DNA from: Topomyia yanbarensis
Lineage: Eukaryota; Arthropoda; Insecta; Diptera; Culicidae
NCBI RefSeq assembly: GCF_030247195.1
Contig: NC_080672.1
Span: forward strand, 15,066,001-15,130,000
DNA: 64,000 nucleotides
Direction: 5' to 3'
The translations under genes and the position numbers were made by a program. The notes beneath the pieces are model-generated. The model saw nothing but the letters and a program-made list of their open reading frames with translations, made no database searches and was not told where the DNA came from. This document shows, piece after piece, positions 37,176 through 48,968 of the stretch. Numbering within the stretch: position 1 is the first letter of the stretch; the number at the start of each line of letters is the position of its first letter.

Positions 37176-38835
37176 CACAGTGGCACGACTTAGAACAAAA
37201 GGTGGACTAAAGTCCAAACTTTTCCGTATCGGTTCATATAGGACGTTTTTATGTAATTTTGGTACGCTGAATTCGTTTTCGATATTAAAACATTTCAAAA
37301 ATGAACATTTACTATTCATTAGGGTGCCTCAAAAAATTTGTTTTTCTAAATCGTTCTTAAAATTTGTGTATATTAATTTTCGTGTGCTAAATCGTTTTTG
37401 ATATTAACATTCGCAAAAAAATTTTCATTATACATTAGGGTGGCTCAAAAATAATTATTTTGTTGCGAAGGTTCAAAAAAATTTTAAAGACATTTTTGAG
37501 CGCTGAATTCCTATGTTGGTTATAGAAAATAGAAATTAACCTTACTACTTATTAGAGTGGCTCAAAAGTAAAGATTTATTTCATTTGTAATTTTGGAATT
37601 TATTTTCCGTATTGAAACGAATTGATGGACATCTCATTATGGGGCTTTAGAAATGACTATATTATTTTTAAGTAACAAATAAGATGTGATCGACTGATTT
37701 TGGAACGTTTAATTCATTAGTGGGTTACTTGGTATGAAAACTACTTTTTTTTCATTTTCAAAACAAACATTTTGAGCGTCTTAGTGAAATATTGATTTAC
37801 ATTCACTAATCAACAAGATGGTTAACGATTTTGTTTTCGCAGGTGTGTTTTAATTTGCTTAGAATGCTTATTTCACACCTTAAATTAAAATAAATCCAAA
37901 ATCCTTTTTTCGCGAATATGGTTCATTTAAAAATGGTCTTATTTTATTTGGATAATATCACATACCCTTAAGCTATATCAGTGCTATGCAAACTCGGAAA
38001 AAATAGTCTCACCAAATGACTAGAACTCAACTGTGTTCACTCAATTAGACAGTTATTGCGTAAGTTAGCAAAAATAGTTCATGAAACATTTTATGACACA
38101 TTTCAGATGGTTGAAAACATTTGCTGAATTTTAAACATTCTTAATTCCTTTACCACTTAAAAACCATTCTTCCCACTCGGCTCCTTACTCTTGATCACTA
38201 GTAAAACCCTTGTAAATCATGCTCTAAATGCTATTTGAAAGTTGTGCATAAATTAGTGTCATTATTCTAGTCATAAAGTGAATATTCAAATTTAATATCA
38301 GTAATAACCATGCGTCTCCATTCACAGTTTTTTTCAAATTTTGACTGCTTATCGCAAGTTTTCGCAAAACTAGCATAGGTTCATTTTAAAGAGAAAATGA
38401 AAAGCTTTCGAATAAGCATAGTGTGATCGCGGGCATTCACGGGCGTCGTTGTTGTTATCGCTTTAGAAGTTCGAATTCAATAAAAATTCATGACAAACAG
38501 TTATCTAAACACTAACTAAACCAACTAGTGACTTAGTTTTGGCGATTTCACGATGTAATTTTATCACACGGATAATTTTGGTGAAGTAATACAATTCATA
38601 AAATCAACCGATTCTTTGAAAAACGAGAATAACCGTATGTAGTTCCTATGGTCAAATAAAGCAAAAAACACTTGAGTTATGCCCTTCAGAAAGCTGTCAA
38701 AAATTCATTTTGCATTCAAATCACCTAAAATCTCGCGAAAATGTCTCTGATGGCTCAGCTAATACGAGAAAAATACTAGTGAGAATATCGCACAACCTTC
38801 ATATATGGACTTAAGTCCGGGTTCGTCCCACTGTG
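37176..38835. mobile_element. Transib-like non-autonomous element with CACAGTG ends
   Basis: The left end is CACAGTGGCACGAC and the right end is GTCCCACTGTG (reverse CACAGTGGGACGAAC). Both sides also share GGACTNAAGTCC inside. CAATG occurs on both flanks (37170-37174 and 38836-38840), although one extra C follows the left copy. At the left the heptamer CACAGTG is followed by exactly 12 bp and then ACAAAAGGT, close to the nonamer of recombination signal sequences. Transib elements have such ends and 5-bp duplications. No transposase is present. Confidence 0.5.
37300..37600 (+). repeat. Diverged tandem repeat with TAGGGTGGCTCAAAA motif
   Basis: TAGGGTGCCTCAAAA (about 37319), TAGGGTGGCTCAAAA (about 37435) and TAGAGTGGCTCAAAA (about 37552) are spaced about 117 bp, with partly similar sequence between. 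A related word, TAGGGTGGGACAAAAA, begins the repeat at 63864. Confidence 0.65.
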
Positions 38836-38879
38836 CAATGGTACTTCAGTTTTCTCCCCGTTGAGTGGCACCTTGGACC

Positions 38880-40314
38880 CCCTGGTCTTCCAGCTCCTGG
38901 CGAGGTTATTGCCCTCTTTGGAGTCACGGTAATCGCCAAAATTTGGAAAGAGGAGACTCTTCGGGAGGAGTGGATGGAGGGTGTCGTTTTCCCAATCTAC
39001 AAAAAGGGTGACAAGTTGGATTGCTGCAACTACCGCGCGATCACACTACTTAGTGCCGCCTACAAGGTCCTCTCCCAAATTCTTTGCCGTCGATTGTCAC
39101 CATTTGCAAAGGAGTTCGTGGGACACTACAAAGCGGGATTCATGTGTTCCTGCGCCACCACGGACCAAATATTCGCGATTCGGCAGGTTCTGTGGAAGTG
39201 CCGCGAATACAATGTGCCCACACATCATTTGTTCATTGATTTCAAATCGGCGTATGACACAATCGATCGAGATCGGCTATGACAGATAATGCACGAGTAC
39301 GGTTTTCCGGATAAGCTAACAAGATTAGTCAAAGCGGCGATGGATCGGATTATATGCGTTGTTCGAGTATCATGGACACTCTCGAGTCCCTTTGAATCTC
39401 AAAGGGGGTTACGGCAAGATCGTGCCTGCTGTTCAACGTTGCGTTAGAAGGTGTAATAAGAAGAGCGGGGATTGATACGAATGGCACGATCTTCAGGAAG
39501 TCCGTCCAGATTCTTGGCTTCGCCGACGACATTGACATAATGGCATAGAACTTTGAGGCGATGTCGGAAACGTACATCAGACTGAAAGCTAAAGCCAGCA
39601 GGATTGGACTTGCCATCAACGTTTCGAAGACAAAATACATGAGAGGAAGAAGTTTTAGAGACGATAATGTGAACCTCCCATCCCGAGTTCGGATTGACGG
39701 TGGCGAAATCGAGATGGTCGACGAATTCGTGTATTTGGGCTCACTGGTAACCGCCAACAATGATACCAGCAGAGAAATTCAGAGACGGATCTTGGCGGGA
39801 AATCGTGCCTAATTTGGACTCCGGGGGACACTCCGGTCGAACAAAATTCGTTGATTATCTACAAGACGCTGATTAGACCGGTGGTCCTCTACGGCCACGA
39901 GTCTGGACTATGCTCGCGGACGACCAACGCGCCCTTGGATTTTTCGAACTAAAGGTGTTGCTTACCATCTATGATGGCGTGCAGATAGAAGACGGAACGT
40001 GGTGCAGGCGAATGAACCATGAGTTGCGTCAGCTGCTGGAAGAACCATCCATTGCGCATACCGCAAAAATAGCACGTTTGCGGTGGGCTGAACACGTCGA
40101 AAGAATGTCGGACGACGATCCGGTGAAGGTGGTTCTTATGGGCGACCCTACAGGAAGAAGAAGACGGGGCGCACAACGAGCACGGTGGATCGACCAGATA
40201 GAGGAGGATCTGCGAACCTTTCGAAGACTACGAGGCTGGCGACAAGCGCCACTGGAACGAGTGGAGTGGAGACGGCTTCCGCATACAGCAAGAGACAACA
40301 AGGCTCTAGCCTGA
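38880..40314 (+). pseudogene. RTE-like retrotransposon reverse transcriptase relic
   Basis: The frame from 38833 reads KIWKEETLREEWMEGVVFPI, YKKGDKLDCCNYRAITLLS and HLFIDFKSAYDTIDRDRL, the RT fingers and first catalytic Asp region (FIDFKSAYD). After a stop at 39280, pieces continue with GLRQD, LGFADDIDIM (the catalytic FADD box, then a stop), SKTKYMRGRS, VYLGSLVTANNDTSREIQRR, and the C-terminal block LRWAEHVERMSDDDPVKVVL and RARWIDQIEEDL. This order fits the RTE clade, which lacks RNase H. Several stops and frameshifts make it dead. The 5' part with the endonuclease is absent. Confidence 0.75.
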
Positions 40315-40334
40315 ACGATATGGTATGTACTGGA

Positions 40335-40625
40335 AAACTTCAGTACGTGGTGTGATCTGAACAGAATGGTTTTAAATCCGGGTAAATTGTCAATCGTTAC
40401 GTTCATGCGAAAACGCCATCCGATTCAGTTCAACTACCATTTGTTCGACTTGAGCATTCCAAGACACTAGATCTCAGAGTCTTCATGGATTCGTCACTAA
40501 CGTTCGAACCACATTCTTCAAACATACTTGGGCACATCTTCCGACTAGTGAAAAACTTTAGGGACTTACAGTCTAAAATCGCTACATTGCACATTGGTTC
40601 ACCTAACGCGGATAGGTGGCTTTCA
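40335..40625 (+). pseudogene. Jockey-like RT thumb fragment
   Basis: The frame reads WCDLNRMVLNPGKLSIVTFM, then RKRHPIQFNYHLFDLSIPR, followed by degraded LG-rich sequence. W-C-x-x-N-x-M-x-L-N-x-x-K followed by TFxRKRxPIxFNY is the usual Jockey pattern after the YADD box. It is a short relic not continuous with the RTE copy. Confidence 0.6.
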
Positions 40626-41029
40626 TGCTCTCCAAGTCTCCACATAGTAGAGCTCTGAATTACACTTCAGTGTGATTTCCAGTCGAAATCATGTCCTCTT
40701 TAGTTAACTGTTAAATTCTTGCTAACTTTAACCCCCACAGCGGGAGTGGCTGTAGCTTTGAGAGTTTTGTGGATATATGGGGAAGAGCAATATTACACCA
40801 AAACAAACCAACAAAACCGTTCACAAATGCGAAAATGAAACCAATTTACAGATGAATGTGAACGGCACCAAACAGTGGCGATATTTTTCCTACTAGTGCT
40901 AGTTTTTGTTCTCTGGTGGGTTGTATAAGTTATGGGCAGTGGTCAGCTATTTTCATCTGCGTCCCTTATCACCTATTTCTATTAGGTGATTCATCAACAG
41001 TGCTATCTTTGAAAATGACCGAACTTGGT

Positions 41030-41074
41030 TACGCATGTCCATTCTTATTTTATTGGAAATAAGTAGTAGGCTTG
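41030..41074 (+). repeat. Left target duplication of the LOA-clade element
   Basis: A 45-bp segment is repeated at 46051-46095 with only two differences. The copies flank the whole LOA-clade element, so they are most simply a long target-site duplication that has since mutated. Confidence 0.7.
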
Positions 41075-43441
41075 GCCGTGTGGTATCCGGCCTAGAATTG
41101 AGCCACTTGAGCCAGGCGACTGAAAGTAGGAGACCCTAAGTCAAGGTGTAGTTCCGTGCCGAGGACTTAATGACTGGAGGGTCTAAAATATGCCAGTCGC
41201 GCACGGAGCGTTTTGGGTTTTGCCCTTGCTGTGTTATGCGAATCTCTGACACAGTGGACCATTATTTTCTTCGCAAATCGTGGGAATCAAATGATCATGT
41301 CCCATTTAAACCTGATATGGCTCGCTAAATGCGTTAACATCCCAACTCGCTTGGTGTTCTCTAGTTGTTGTGCAATTTGTGTTGGAGATGAAATGTACAG
41401 TTCTCTAATCAACAATGGTTAGAATAGCACAAGTCAATCTCCAACATAAACGTACAGCAACTATGAATTTATCTCGACTCATGCAGGAAGGTAAAGCTTC
41501 CATAGCATTGGTTCAAGAACCGTATTTCCATAAAGGAAACTTCTATATTGGAAAGTTACTTAACGCTGCCTTCATTGCTTACAACAAGACAGGCATGACT
41601 AACCCACGTGAAATGCCTCGTGCTTGCATTCTTGCAAATAAGGCTATTGACGCGTGTCTCATATCGGAGCTCACAACTCGCGATATCTGTGTTGTCACAG
41701 TTACATTGACTGTCGGAAACGTAGAAAAAAAAATATATATTGTTCAGCATACCTACCGCATAACGAATCATCTCCTTCTGATGATTTCAAAAGCGTTGTA
41801 TCATATTGTAGCAGAAATGGGCTTCCGCTCATTATCGGCAGTGATGCGAATGCTCATCACATCATTTGGGGCGGCACAGACATCAATCTGAGAGGCTCTG
41901 AACTGATGGAGTACATAAGTAGTACAAATCTCTATATTCTGAATGTGGGAAACCGACCAACTTTTGCGAGGTCTGGAAGGGAGGAGGTGTTAGACATAAC
42001 ACTTTGCTCTGATAGAATATTGCATGAACTGGGAAATTGGCAGGTTCCAAATGAAACCGAACCGTCTCTATCCGATCATAAATATATATTTTTCGATCAT
42101 TTTGATGTCACCTTCAATGTGGCGACATACCGTAATCCTAAATCTACAAACTACGACCTGTTTTTGGAAAACTTGGCGACTAAATTTCATGGATATTTTC
42201 CAACAATTAGTCAACTAGACGACTTGTATGACTTCGTGGATACGACAAACTCATTCAGAGTAGCATCCTGCGAAGAAGCTTGTCCACTTCGTACTGTTAA
42301 ATCGACTAGGGGAACCCCTTGGTGGAGGGCTGAGCTTGAAAGAATGAAGAAAGTTATGAGAAGAGCTTGGAACCGGCGTCAGCGTGATGACTCCAGGGCT
42401 TTCAGGTCAGCTCGTAGTGCATATAAGAAATGTCTTAGATCTGCAGAACGGACTGGCTGGCAAAGCCTATGCACTAATGTCTCTAGTCTGAACGAGGCTA
42501 GCAGATTAAATAAAATTCTCTCCAAATCGAATGATTTTCAGATGAACTCCTTGGAAACCAGAGATGGTGTTTATGTGACGGACGAAAAAGATGTTCTTAA
42601 TTGTCTCTTCGACACACACTTTCCAGGTTGTATCGATCCGGAGTTGATCAATGTTCACAGATCTCATTCTGGTGATTCGGACTCGTGGGCGCTAGCACGC
42701 ACATTGGTTTCCACTGAATCGGTCAAGTGAGCAGTTGACAGCTTTGCTCCATACAAATCACCCGGAAAAGATGGAATACTTCCCGTGCTGCTGCAAAAGG
42801 GATTTGATATTCTTAAACATGTCTTGAAAAAGATTTTGCTTTCCAGTCTTGCTACCGGGTATATCCCGAAAGCATGGCGAGAAATAACTGTTAGATTTAT
42901 TCCCAAAGGGGGGCGCTCAAGCTATGAAGAGGCCAAGAGTTTTAGGCCTATCAGCTTAAGTTCTTTTCTTCTGAAAGCTTTGGAACGGATAATCGATCAT
43001 CACATCAGGAACGTTAGTTTAGTTGAATATCCACTGCACAAAATGCAACATGCATATCAGTGTGGGAAATCCACGATCACTCTGCTTCACGATGTTGTTT
43101 ACAACATTGAGAAAGCCTTCTCGCTCAAGCAATCTAGCTTGGGTGTATTCCTAGATATTGAGGGTGCTTTTGACAATGTGTCCTTCCAGTCTATTCTGGA
43201 AGCGACGCGCGGTCATGGGATACCTGCATGTATCTCAGGTTGGATAAACGCAATGCTTAGTAACCGCATACTTTGCTCGTCACTGCGACAGGCTGAGATA
43301 CGGAAGTTGAGTATTTGCGGTTGTCCTCAGGGCGGCGTTCTGTCACCTTTGTTATGGAATTTAGTAGCTGACGGCTTGTTGAAGAAACTCAATGAGCTTG
43401 GATTTCCAACCTACGGGTTTGCTGACGATTACCAAATACTA

Positions 43442-44208
43442 CACCCAAAACGTACCCGGTAAGATTCGCTTACATTAATGCAATAAATACGAGCGAAAAT
43501 TGCAAGCCTTCTGGTAATGTGCGAAAATTGCAAGAAGCTTCCTTGCATGCAATGCAAGAAACAGAAAAACCGAATTTTGCCTATGTATTAGCGATGTATG
43601 TGTATTGGTGACCAATATGCGTTAGAAAAAAAGACTGTTGGCATTGAAAAATGAATCCTGCACAAACAGATCGCTAAGCAATGCTTTATCCACCCAACCA
43701 TACTACCAGATAGTAATAAGTGGATAAAAGCCATATATAAACACTTAGATGATTTCACGATTAATGAAAAAAGTAAAACAAGCAGCCAGATTTGAACTCA
43801 GGCCTTTCCGCATCATAGCGCTAACTATAAGCACTGATCTGTCCTTACACATAAGAACAGGACGTTAAAACTCTTACAGTTGTCACATCCGCAATTTGAT
43901 GCCGTCTCGTGTGTAATGAATAAATCACAAAACTGCGTTTGATGATGTTGGTGAGGAATGAATAAAAAGTAGACGGAAAATAAAAACTCGCCGTGCGTTG
44001 CTATACCAACCAGCATAGGCATGTGAATGTGGTGGTAATCCTTTGACAGTGTGTTGAAGAAACGTATGTACGTATAGCGAGAGATGAAGTGATTTTATAT
44101 GCTTGCAACAATTGCAAGCGGCTTTAACTGCAAAATTGCAAGCGATGCTAACATTATTTGCAAGTGATTGTCGCTTGCAATAATTGCAAGAGATTTTTGT
44201 TTTGGGTG
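43442..44208. mobile_element. TA-flanked MITE with TTGCAAG subterminal repeats
   Basis: Inverted ends CACCCAAAAC and GTTTTGGGTG, flanked by TA (43440-43441 and 44209-44210). Removing it and one TA restores the host RT coding frame, so the boundaries are exact. GCTTGCAA/TTGCAAG words recur many times near both ends (43496-43560 and 44100-44190), probably as transposase-binding sites. The TA duplication fits Tc1/mariner-like or pogo-like transposases, but the superfamily is not certain. No transposase is encoded. Confidence 0.9.
43783..43850 (-). other. tRNA-like relic inside the MITE
   Basis: On the minus strand AGTGCTTATAGTTAGCGCTA resembles a D-arm/A-box and CCTGAGTTCAAATCTGG a T-arm/B-box, with 16-20 bp between for an anticodon arm. 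T-stem pairing has one mismatch and no clean acceptor stem was found. It may be a decayed tRNA or a SINE head captured by the MITE. Confidence 0.4.
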
Positions 44209-46095
44209 TAATTACTGGATTTTGCATCGGAACAATCTTTGACTTAATGCAACTGGCATTAAGAGCTGTCGAACAGTGGTGTCGACAAGTTAAACTATCA
44301 GTTAACCCAAGCAAAACTTCAATGGTTCTTTTCACGAAGAAGCGAATAACAACCGGGGTTCGTCCCTTGCAGTTCTTTGATTCTGAGCTGCTGTGTGCAG
44401 ATCAAGTCAAATACGTTGGAGTCATATTGGATTCCAAACTGAATTGGTCTGCTCACATTGAGTTCAGAGTCAAGAAAGCGTGCATGGCCTTCGGGCAGTG
44501 CAGACGAACTTTTGGAAAGACCTGGGGTCTCAAACCTAAATACATCTATTGGATTTACACGACAATTGTACGTCCAATACTGTCATACGGATGCCTTGTG
44601 TGGTGGCAGAGGGGAGAGGTGGTGACAGTCCAGTCAAAGCTAAACCATCTGCAAAGAATGGCGCTCATGGCGTTGACTGGTGCTTTCACCACGACTCCGA
44701 CTGCTGCTCTTGAGGCACTTCTAAACATCAAACCATTACACATACACTTAAAACAAGAAGCACTATCATGTGCATACAGACTGCAGGTTACTGGGCTTTG
44801 GAACAGTAATCATGTTGATCTTGCTACCACTCATACACGATTGTGGTCACAAATGGTTACATGGGGTGAAGATATTCTTGCTCCCAGCGATATTACACTC
44901 ACTTGTAGTTTTCCTTACAGAACATTCCATGTTAAGATTCCCTCTCGAGAGGAGTGGTTGTCTGGCTTTATGGAAAGACAACAATAAACGCAAGTGGTTT
45001 GTTACACTGACGGTTCTCTGATGGAGGGACGTGCTGGTGCTGGTGTCTACTGTCGTGAAATGAGATTGGAACAATCTCACTCACTAGGTAGATACTGTAC
45101 TGTATTCCAAGCAGAAATCTTTGCGATTATGTGCGGGGTGCAATCGGCCCTTCAACTGAGTTTGTCCGGCAGAGTTATAAACTTCTGCTCCGATAGTCAG
45201 GCTGCAATCAAGGCCCTTAGCTCAGACAAATCCCGGTCCCAGCTAGTGATCGCGTGCCGAACCCAAATCGAAGAACTAAGCATTGTCAACACTATCTACC
45301 TTGTCTGGGTGCCCGGACATTGCGGTATTACTGGAAATGAATGGGCTGACGAATTGGCCAGGGCAGGTTCAGCGATTGACTTCGTTGGTCCTGCGCCCGC
45401 CCTGCCAATTTCGACAAGTTGGATAAGGGAAAAAATACGGTCCTGGGCTTTGTCCGAGCACCGCAATTATTGGAGAAATCTACAAACGTGTCGCCAAACA
45501 AAGGCGTTTCTAGAACAACCATGCCCAGTGGTTTCGAAAAATCTCTTACATTTTTCAAAGCTCCACTGCGGCATGCTGACCAGGGCTTTAACCGGCCACT
45601 GCAAACTCAATTATCACATGGCAACTATTCAGCGCGCTGAGTCTTTTTCATGTGATCTTTGTGAATCCGACTACGGAACCTCATATCATCTGATATGCAA
45701 CTGTCCAGCGGTAGCGCAATTGCGATTTCGGGTCTTCAGCCGTCCTTATATAGACGAAACCATGTTTGGTCGACTGAAACTCAGAGACATACTAAAGTTT
45801 CTTGTCCAATGTGGTAAAGAGCTTTAGGCTTATTCGCAGGCAAGTTGAACTACTTGTGAGTTTAACTTACCTGTTGTTTATTTTTGTTTTGTGCTGTTAT
45901 TTTTCCCACCCTTCCAATTCTACTTCCCCACACCTCCTTGTCCTTTCCTTCCGCTCAGGAAATGATGAAACACACGGCAAGGCACAAATCCCCGACTATG
46001 TACGGGGAACGTGCCATTTGAGCCAATATATTCTGATTCCTGATTCCTGATACGCATGCCCATTCTTATTTCATTGGAAATAAGTAGTAGGCTTG

Positions 46096-46914
46096 ATTCT
46101 ATTATTTCAAAATTGCACATATTTCGTCGTATGTAATTTTAGATGTTCGTTGATTTGATAGCATTGTAAGGGAACACGTATCCGCTGGGTGATGCCAGTC
46201 GAGCTGACATTTCTTTGGACTGAGCAAATAAAATTTCTATGTTTGTTTAGTGTTTATATGAGCAACTAGGGAACTAACCCACAGAGCATTCAATATGCAT
46301 AGGGAAAACGCATGGTCTTGTATGAGTGGAATGATGACTTCAATCATGTATAAGGTTTGAGAATTGACAATTCGCGATATTAGTTCTGGCTGGCGATCTC
46401 TCCCATGCCTTTGTAGTAAATTAGTAGATTAGTTCTGATCATTCTTCTTGTCTATTCGTGATAAACCTACTTGCTTTTCTCTCGAGCAGTTGGGATAATA
46501 ATAAAGTAAGGTTTTTAGTTCAGTTAATTTTGCACCGCTCATCTCTTTGACGCAAAAATAATCGATATTTCTCAGCTGTAACCCCAGTTTGGTTTTCACT
46601 CTTATTTTTTTCTATTAGACATTTCTGTTGCTTTTCCTTTTACCAGTTTGTCTGTTGTTAAAATGATATTTGAATTAAGCATAATTTTAAACATTGACTC
46701 ACTGTCCGACATTACGATATTTCTAAAATGTAATTTAAGAACCTTCAAGAATCTCCTAGTGGCCAGGTGCCCAGAAACTCCTAAAATCTTGAATCACGCG
46801 CGAACTCCAGCACGATTTCCAATCACTATCATTACCAACAATATCCCTCCTACCGTGACACTTGTGGAGTGCGTAGTAGTATATACGGCCTCTAATTTAG
46901 AGCAAGTATAGGAC
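46096..46914. other. Unassigned AT-rich DNA
   Basis: No domain recognised. The open frame at 46648-46911 has no coding-like features. Part may belong to the retroelement end that follows. Confidence 0.35.
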
Positions 46915-47113
46915 TAACATTCCTTCCCTTTCTTACTGCGATCTACTTGCGGGCCTGGCCAGCGCCGGTATTGATAAAAAACTTGGGATTACCAGGAGTT
47001 GTACATTGAAGGATGGTTTGTTACTCCCCCCATTCTCTGTGCAATTTCTGCTAGTCCCGGACAATAACGGAATAGCAACCAGGGGTGGAAGCGCAAGCTC
47101 AAGCTCAAGCTCT
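46915..47113 (+). repeat. Probable non-LTR retroelement 3' end
   Basis: CTAACATTCCTTCCC at about 46915 is shared with the minus-strand 3' region of the element at 16705-18384. The block ends in a short tandem tail of CAAGCT units (about 47092-47112), as non-LTR elements often do. No coding part remains. Confidence 0.45.
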
Positions 47114-47449
47114 GGCGGATATAATATGAAGGAGAGCATACTTATTAATTTACAATTTTTTGGTGAGAAATAAATATTTATTTTATTAGAAATCAAAATA
47201 GCACATGCTTATCTTGAAGTCTATTCCCAGTTCAGCCAAATTATTTGAGTTTCACTAGAGTATCGAATCGTTCATTCTGGCTTTCATCTTCTGCTAAAAG
47301 CACACATTTTTCAAGTTGCTTTAATCTCTTTGTTCTGATTTTTATATTGTGCCTTTTTTACTTATTTTTCGTTTCTAGTATATTTTCATTTTGTCCACCT
47401 ATTTACTTTTTTATCATTTTGTCATATATTCCATTTTTGCTAATTTATA

Positions 47450-48361
47450 GGGTAAGGTGGGGCAAATCCGACCGTTGGGTAAACCCGACCCCCCCTGTTA
47501 TCGAAAATCGGAAGCATTACGCGAACTAATATCAATGTTGTCGTGTAGAGTATCGAAAATAATCATAATGGTGGTATGACAGCATTTCATTAGTATACAT
47601 TGAGATACTCAAACGACAATAAGTGTGTTTTTTCAACTTTTAATTTGATTTTTGTGCATCATTGACTACAGCATATTTCTGATTGTTGAAGCGATTGAAT
47701 GAAAAATGTAAGTGGATTTAAATTCTTTGAATAAAGTCCTACAACGTGCATAGATGAATTTAGTACAACTTTTTTCATATTTTTTTTAATTGCATCGTAA
47801 TTAAAAATGACGCGGTGGGGCAAATCCGACCGCTTTTTTCTAAGTAAATATTTATTTATCAAATTGAAACATATTTTTATTGTTATTATTTATTATTTTT
47901 TTGCACAATGGTTCATAATTACGAACGAAAGACACAAAAACGTGATGAATATAGTGTATGTCGATCGATTGCTCTGATGCAAATGGGAATATCTTTACGT
48001 GCTACTGCTCGTGATTTTGGCATTCCAAGATTGACATTGAGTTCCGTTTTCTTCATGTTACAATTCAATAACATAACATTCATTTTATTTATCATTGAAA
48101 AACCATAAAATTTAGGTAATATCTGTACTAAATCAACCAAAAACATAGGCGGTCGGGTTTACCCCACCATTTTCAAAAATTGCATAAATGAACGTTTTCG
48201 TAAAACGCTTTTATCTCAAAATTTTCCTAAGATACAAATAAAATGCTACATATAGTTGAAGTCTAACCTTTAATTTGGTATATAAAACGACTTGATCCGA
48301 TGTAAACTGAACATTTTACAGCCAAAACCATTTACTAAGTCGGATTTGCCCCACCTTACCC
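47450..48361 (+). mobile_element. Pogo-like element with residual transposase HTH (copy A)
   Basis: Inverted ends GGGTAAGGTGGGGCAAATCC and its complement, flanked by TA at 47448-47449 and 48362-48363. The GGGGCAAATCCGACCG word recurs internally at about 47817. A plus-strand frame from 47908 encodes the N-terminal pipsqueak-type helix-turn-helix of pogo transposases. The catalytic DDE part is gone. It is 912 bp, and a second copy lies at 61530-62430. Confidence 0.85.
47908..48108 (+). pseudogene. Pogo transposase N-terminal HTH remnant (copy A)
   Basis: The frame starts MVHNYERKTQKRDEY, followed by SVCRSIALMQMGISLRATAR and DFGIPRLTLSS. The pattern NYxRKT...Y....AI..M..G.S.R..ARxFGIPR.TL is the CENP-B/pipsqueak helix-turn-helix that binds transposon ends. 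After about 48045 similarity is lost, where an internal deletion joins to the 3' part. The frame ends at 48108, so only a DNA-binding stub of 66 residues could be made. Confidence 0.75.
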
Positions 48362-48658
48362 TACTACTTTCTTCATTATTGGCACATCTCTGTTTTAATC
48401 AATGAATCCATTTTTTTGTATGTTGGTGAAGGGTTTCTATATTCTTTTTTTTCAATTTTCTATTGTTTCATGTTTTAATACGCCACATTTTTATATTTCT
48501 TCACTTTGTTCCTCGCTTTTTTCGTTTTGGTACATGTTTGCTAGTTTTTCTAGTTTTCCATGTTTAGCGTAGTTTTACAGTTTTAGTTTTTCCGTAATTT
48601 TTCCGTTGCTCATTATTTTAATTTCTTTATTTTTCCATTTAACCTATTCAGGTACTTA

Positions 48659-48968
48659 GGGTAAGGAGCCTGCTTTCTCCCTGTTTATATTATCATCCTA
48701 ACCATTTGGCTAGAGCAGCGTCTGCCATCTTTGTTTAACGCTTTGGCTCAAATGGTAGTGCGATAATTGAGGTACTCGATACGAGTTTTAGTTGCGCTAA
48801 AATACAAGAATTTCATCGTTTTTAGGCTTTTTGTGTTATTATATTGGTTGTTACGAACGAAGCAAAGATGTTGATGCCAATTTAAATGCATTCCATCCAT
48901 TGTAGGCTGAATAATTAATGAGAATGTGAAGCATCCTCCCAAATACGGCCAAAATAGGTGCTTTACCC
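48659..48968. mobile_element. Small pogo-like MITE
   Basis: It starts GGGTAAGGAGCC and ends GGTGCTTTACCC, flanked by TA at 48657-48658 and 48969-48970. The GGGTAAG start and TA duplication match the two larger pogo-like elements, but the interior is unrelated and non-coding. Length is 310 bp. Confidence 0.65.

Larger units (their letters stand above)
41415..45827 (+). pseudogene. LOA-clade ORF2: AP endonuclease, reverse transcriptase, RNase H
   Basis: Domains in order: endonuclease beginning MVRIAQVNLQHKRTATMNLS, with VQEPYF, then SDANAHHIIWGGTD and LSDHKYIFF; RT with YKSPGKDGI, IPKGGRSSYEEAKSFRPISL, VFLDIEGAFDNVSF, GCPQGGVLSPLLWN and the catalytic YGFADDYQIL; RNase H with CYTDGSLMEGRAGAGVY, FCSDSQAAIKAL and WVPGHCGITGNEWADELAR; and a CDLC...YHLICNC C-terminal finger. 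Lesions are a frameshift in an A-run near 41730, a TGA at 42728-42730, the MITE at 43442-44208, and a TAA at 44985-44987. When the MITE and one TA are ignored, the frame runs from FADDYQIL straight into ITGFCIGTIFDLMQ. The element copied itself by target-primed reverse transcription; this copy is dead. Confidence 0.88.
41075..46050 (+). mobile_element. LOA-clade non-LTR retrotransposon (with inserted MITE)
   Basis: Starts GCCGTGTGGTATCCGGCC after the left 45-bp duplication and ends with a TGATTCC tandem tail before the right one. ORF2 (endonuclease, RT, RNase H) occupies 41415-45827. No gag ORF lies in the 340-bp leader, so ORF1 has been lost or was never present in this copy. A TA-flanked 767-bp MITE sits at 43442-44208. 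The 5' end is shared with the deletion derivative at 16705-18384. Confidence 0.85.

Noticed and set aside
43783..43850. Functional tRNA gene
   Set aside because: A-box and B-box-like words are present, but acceptor stem and clean cloverleaf pairing are missing, so it is listed only as a relic.
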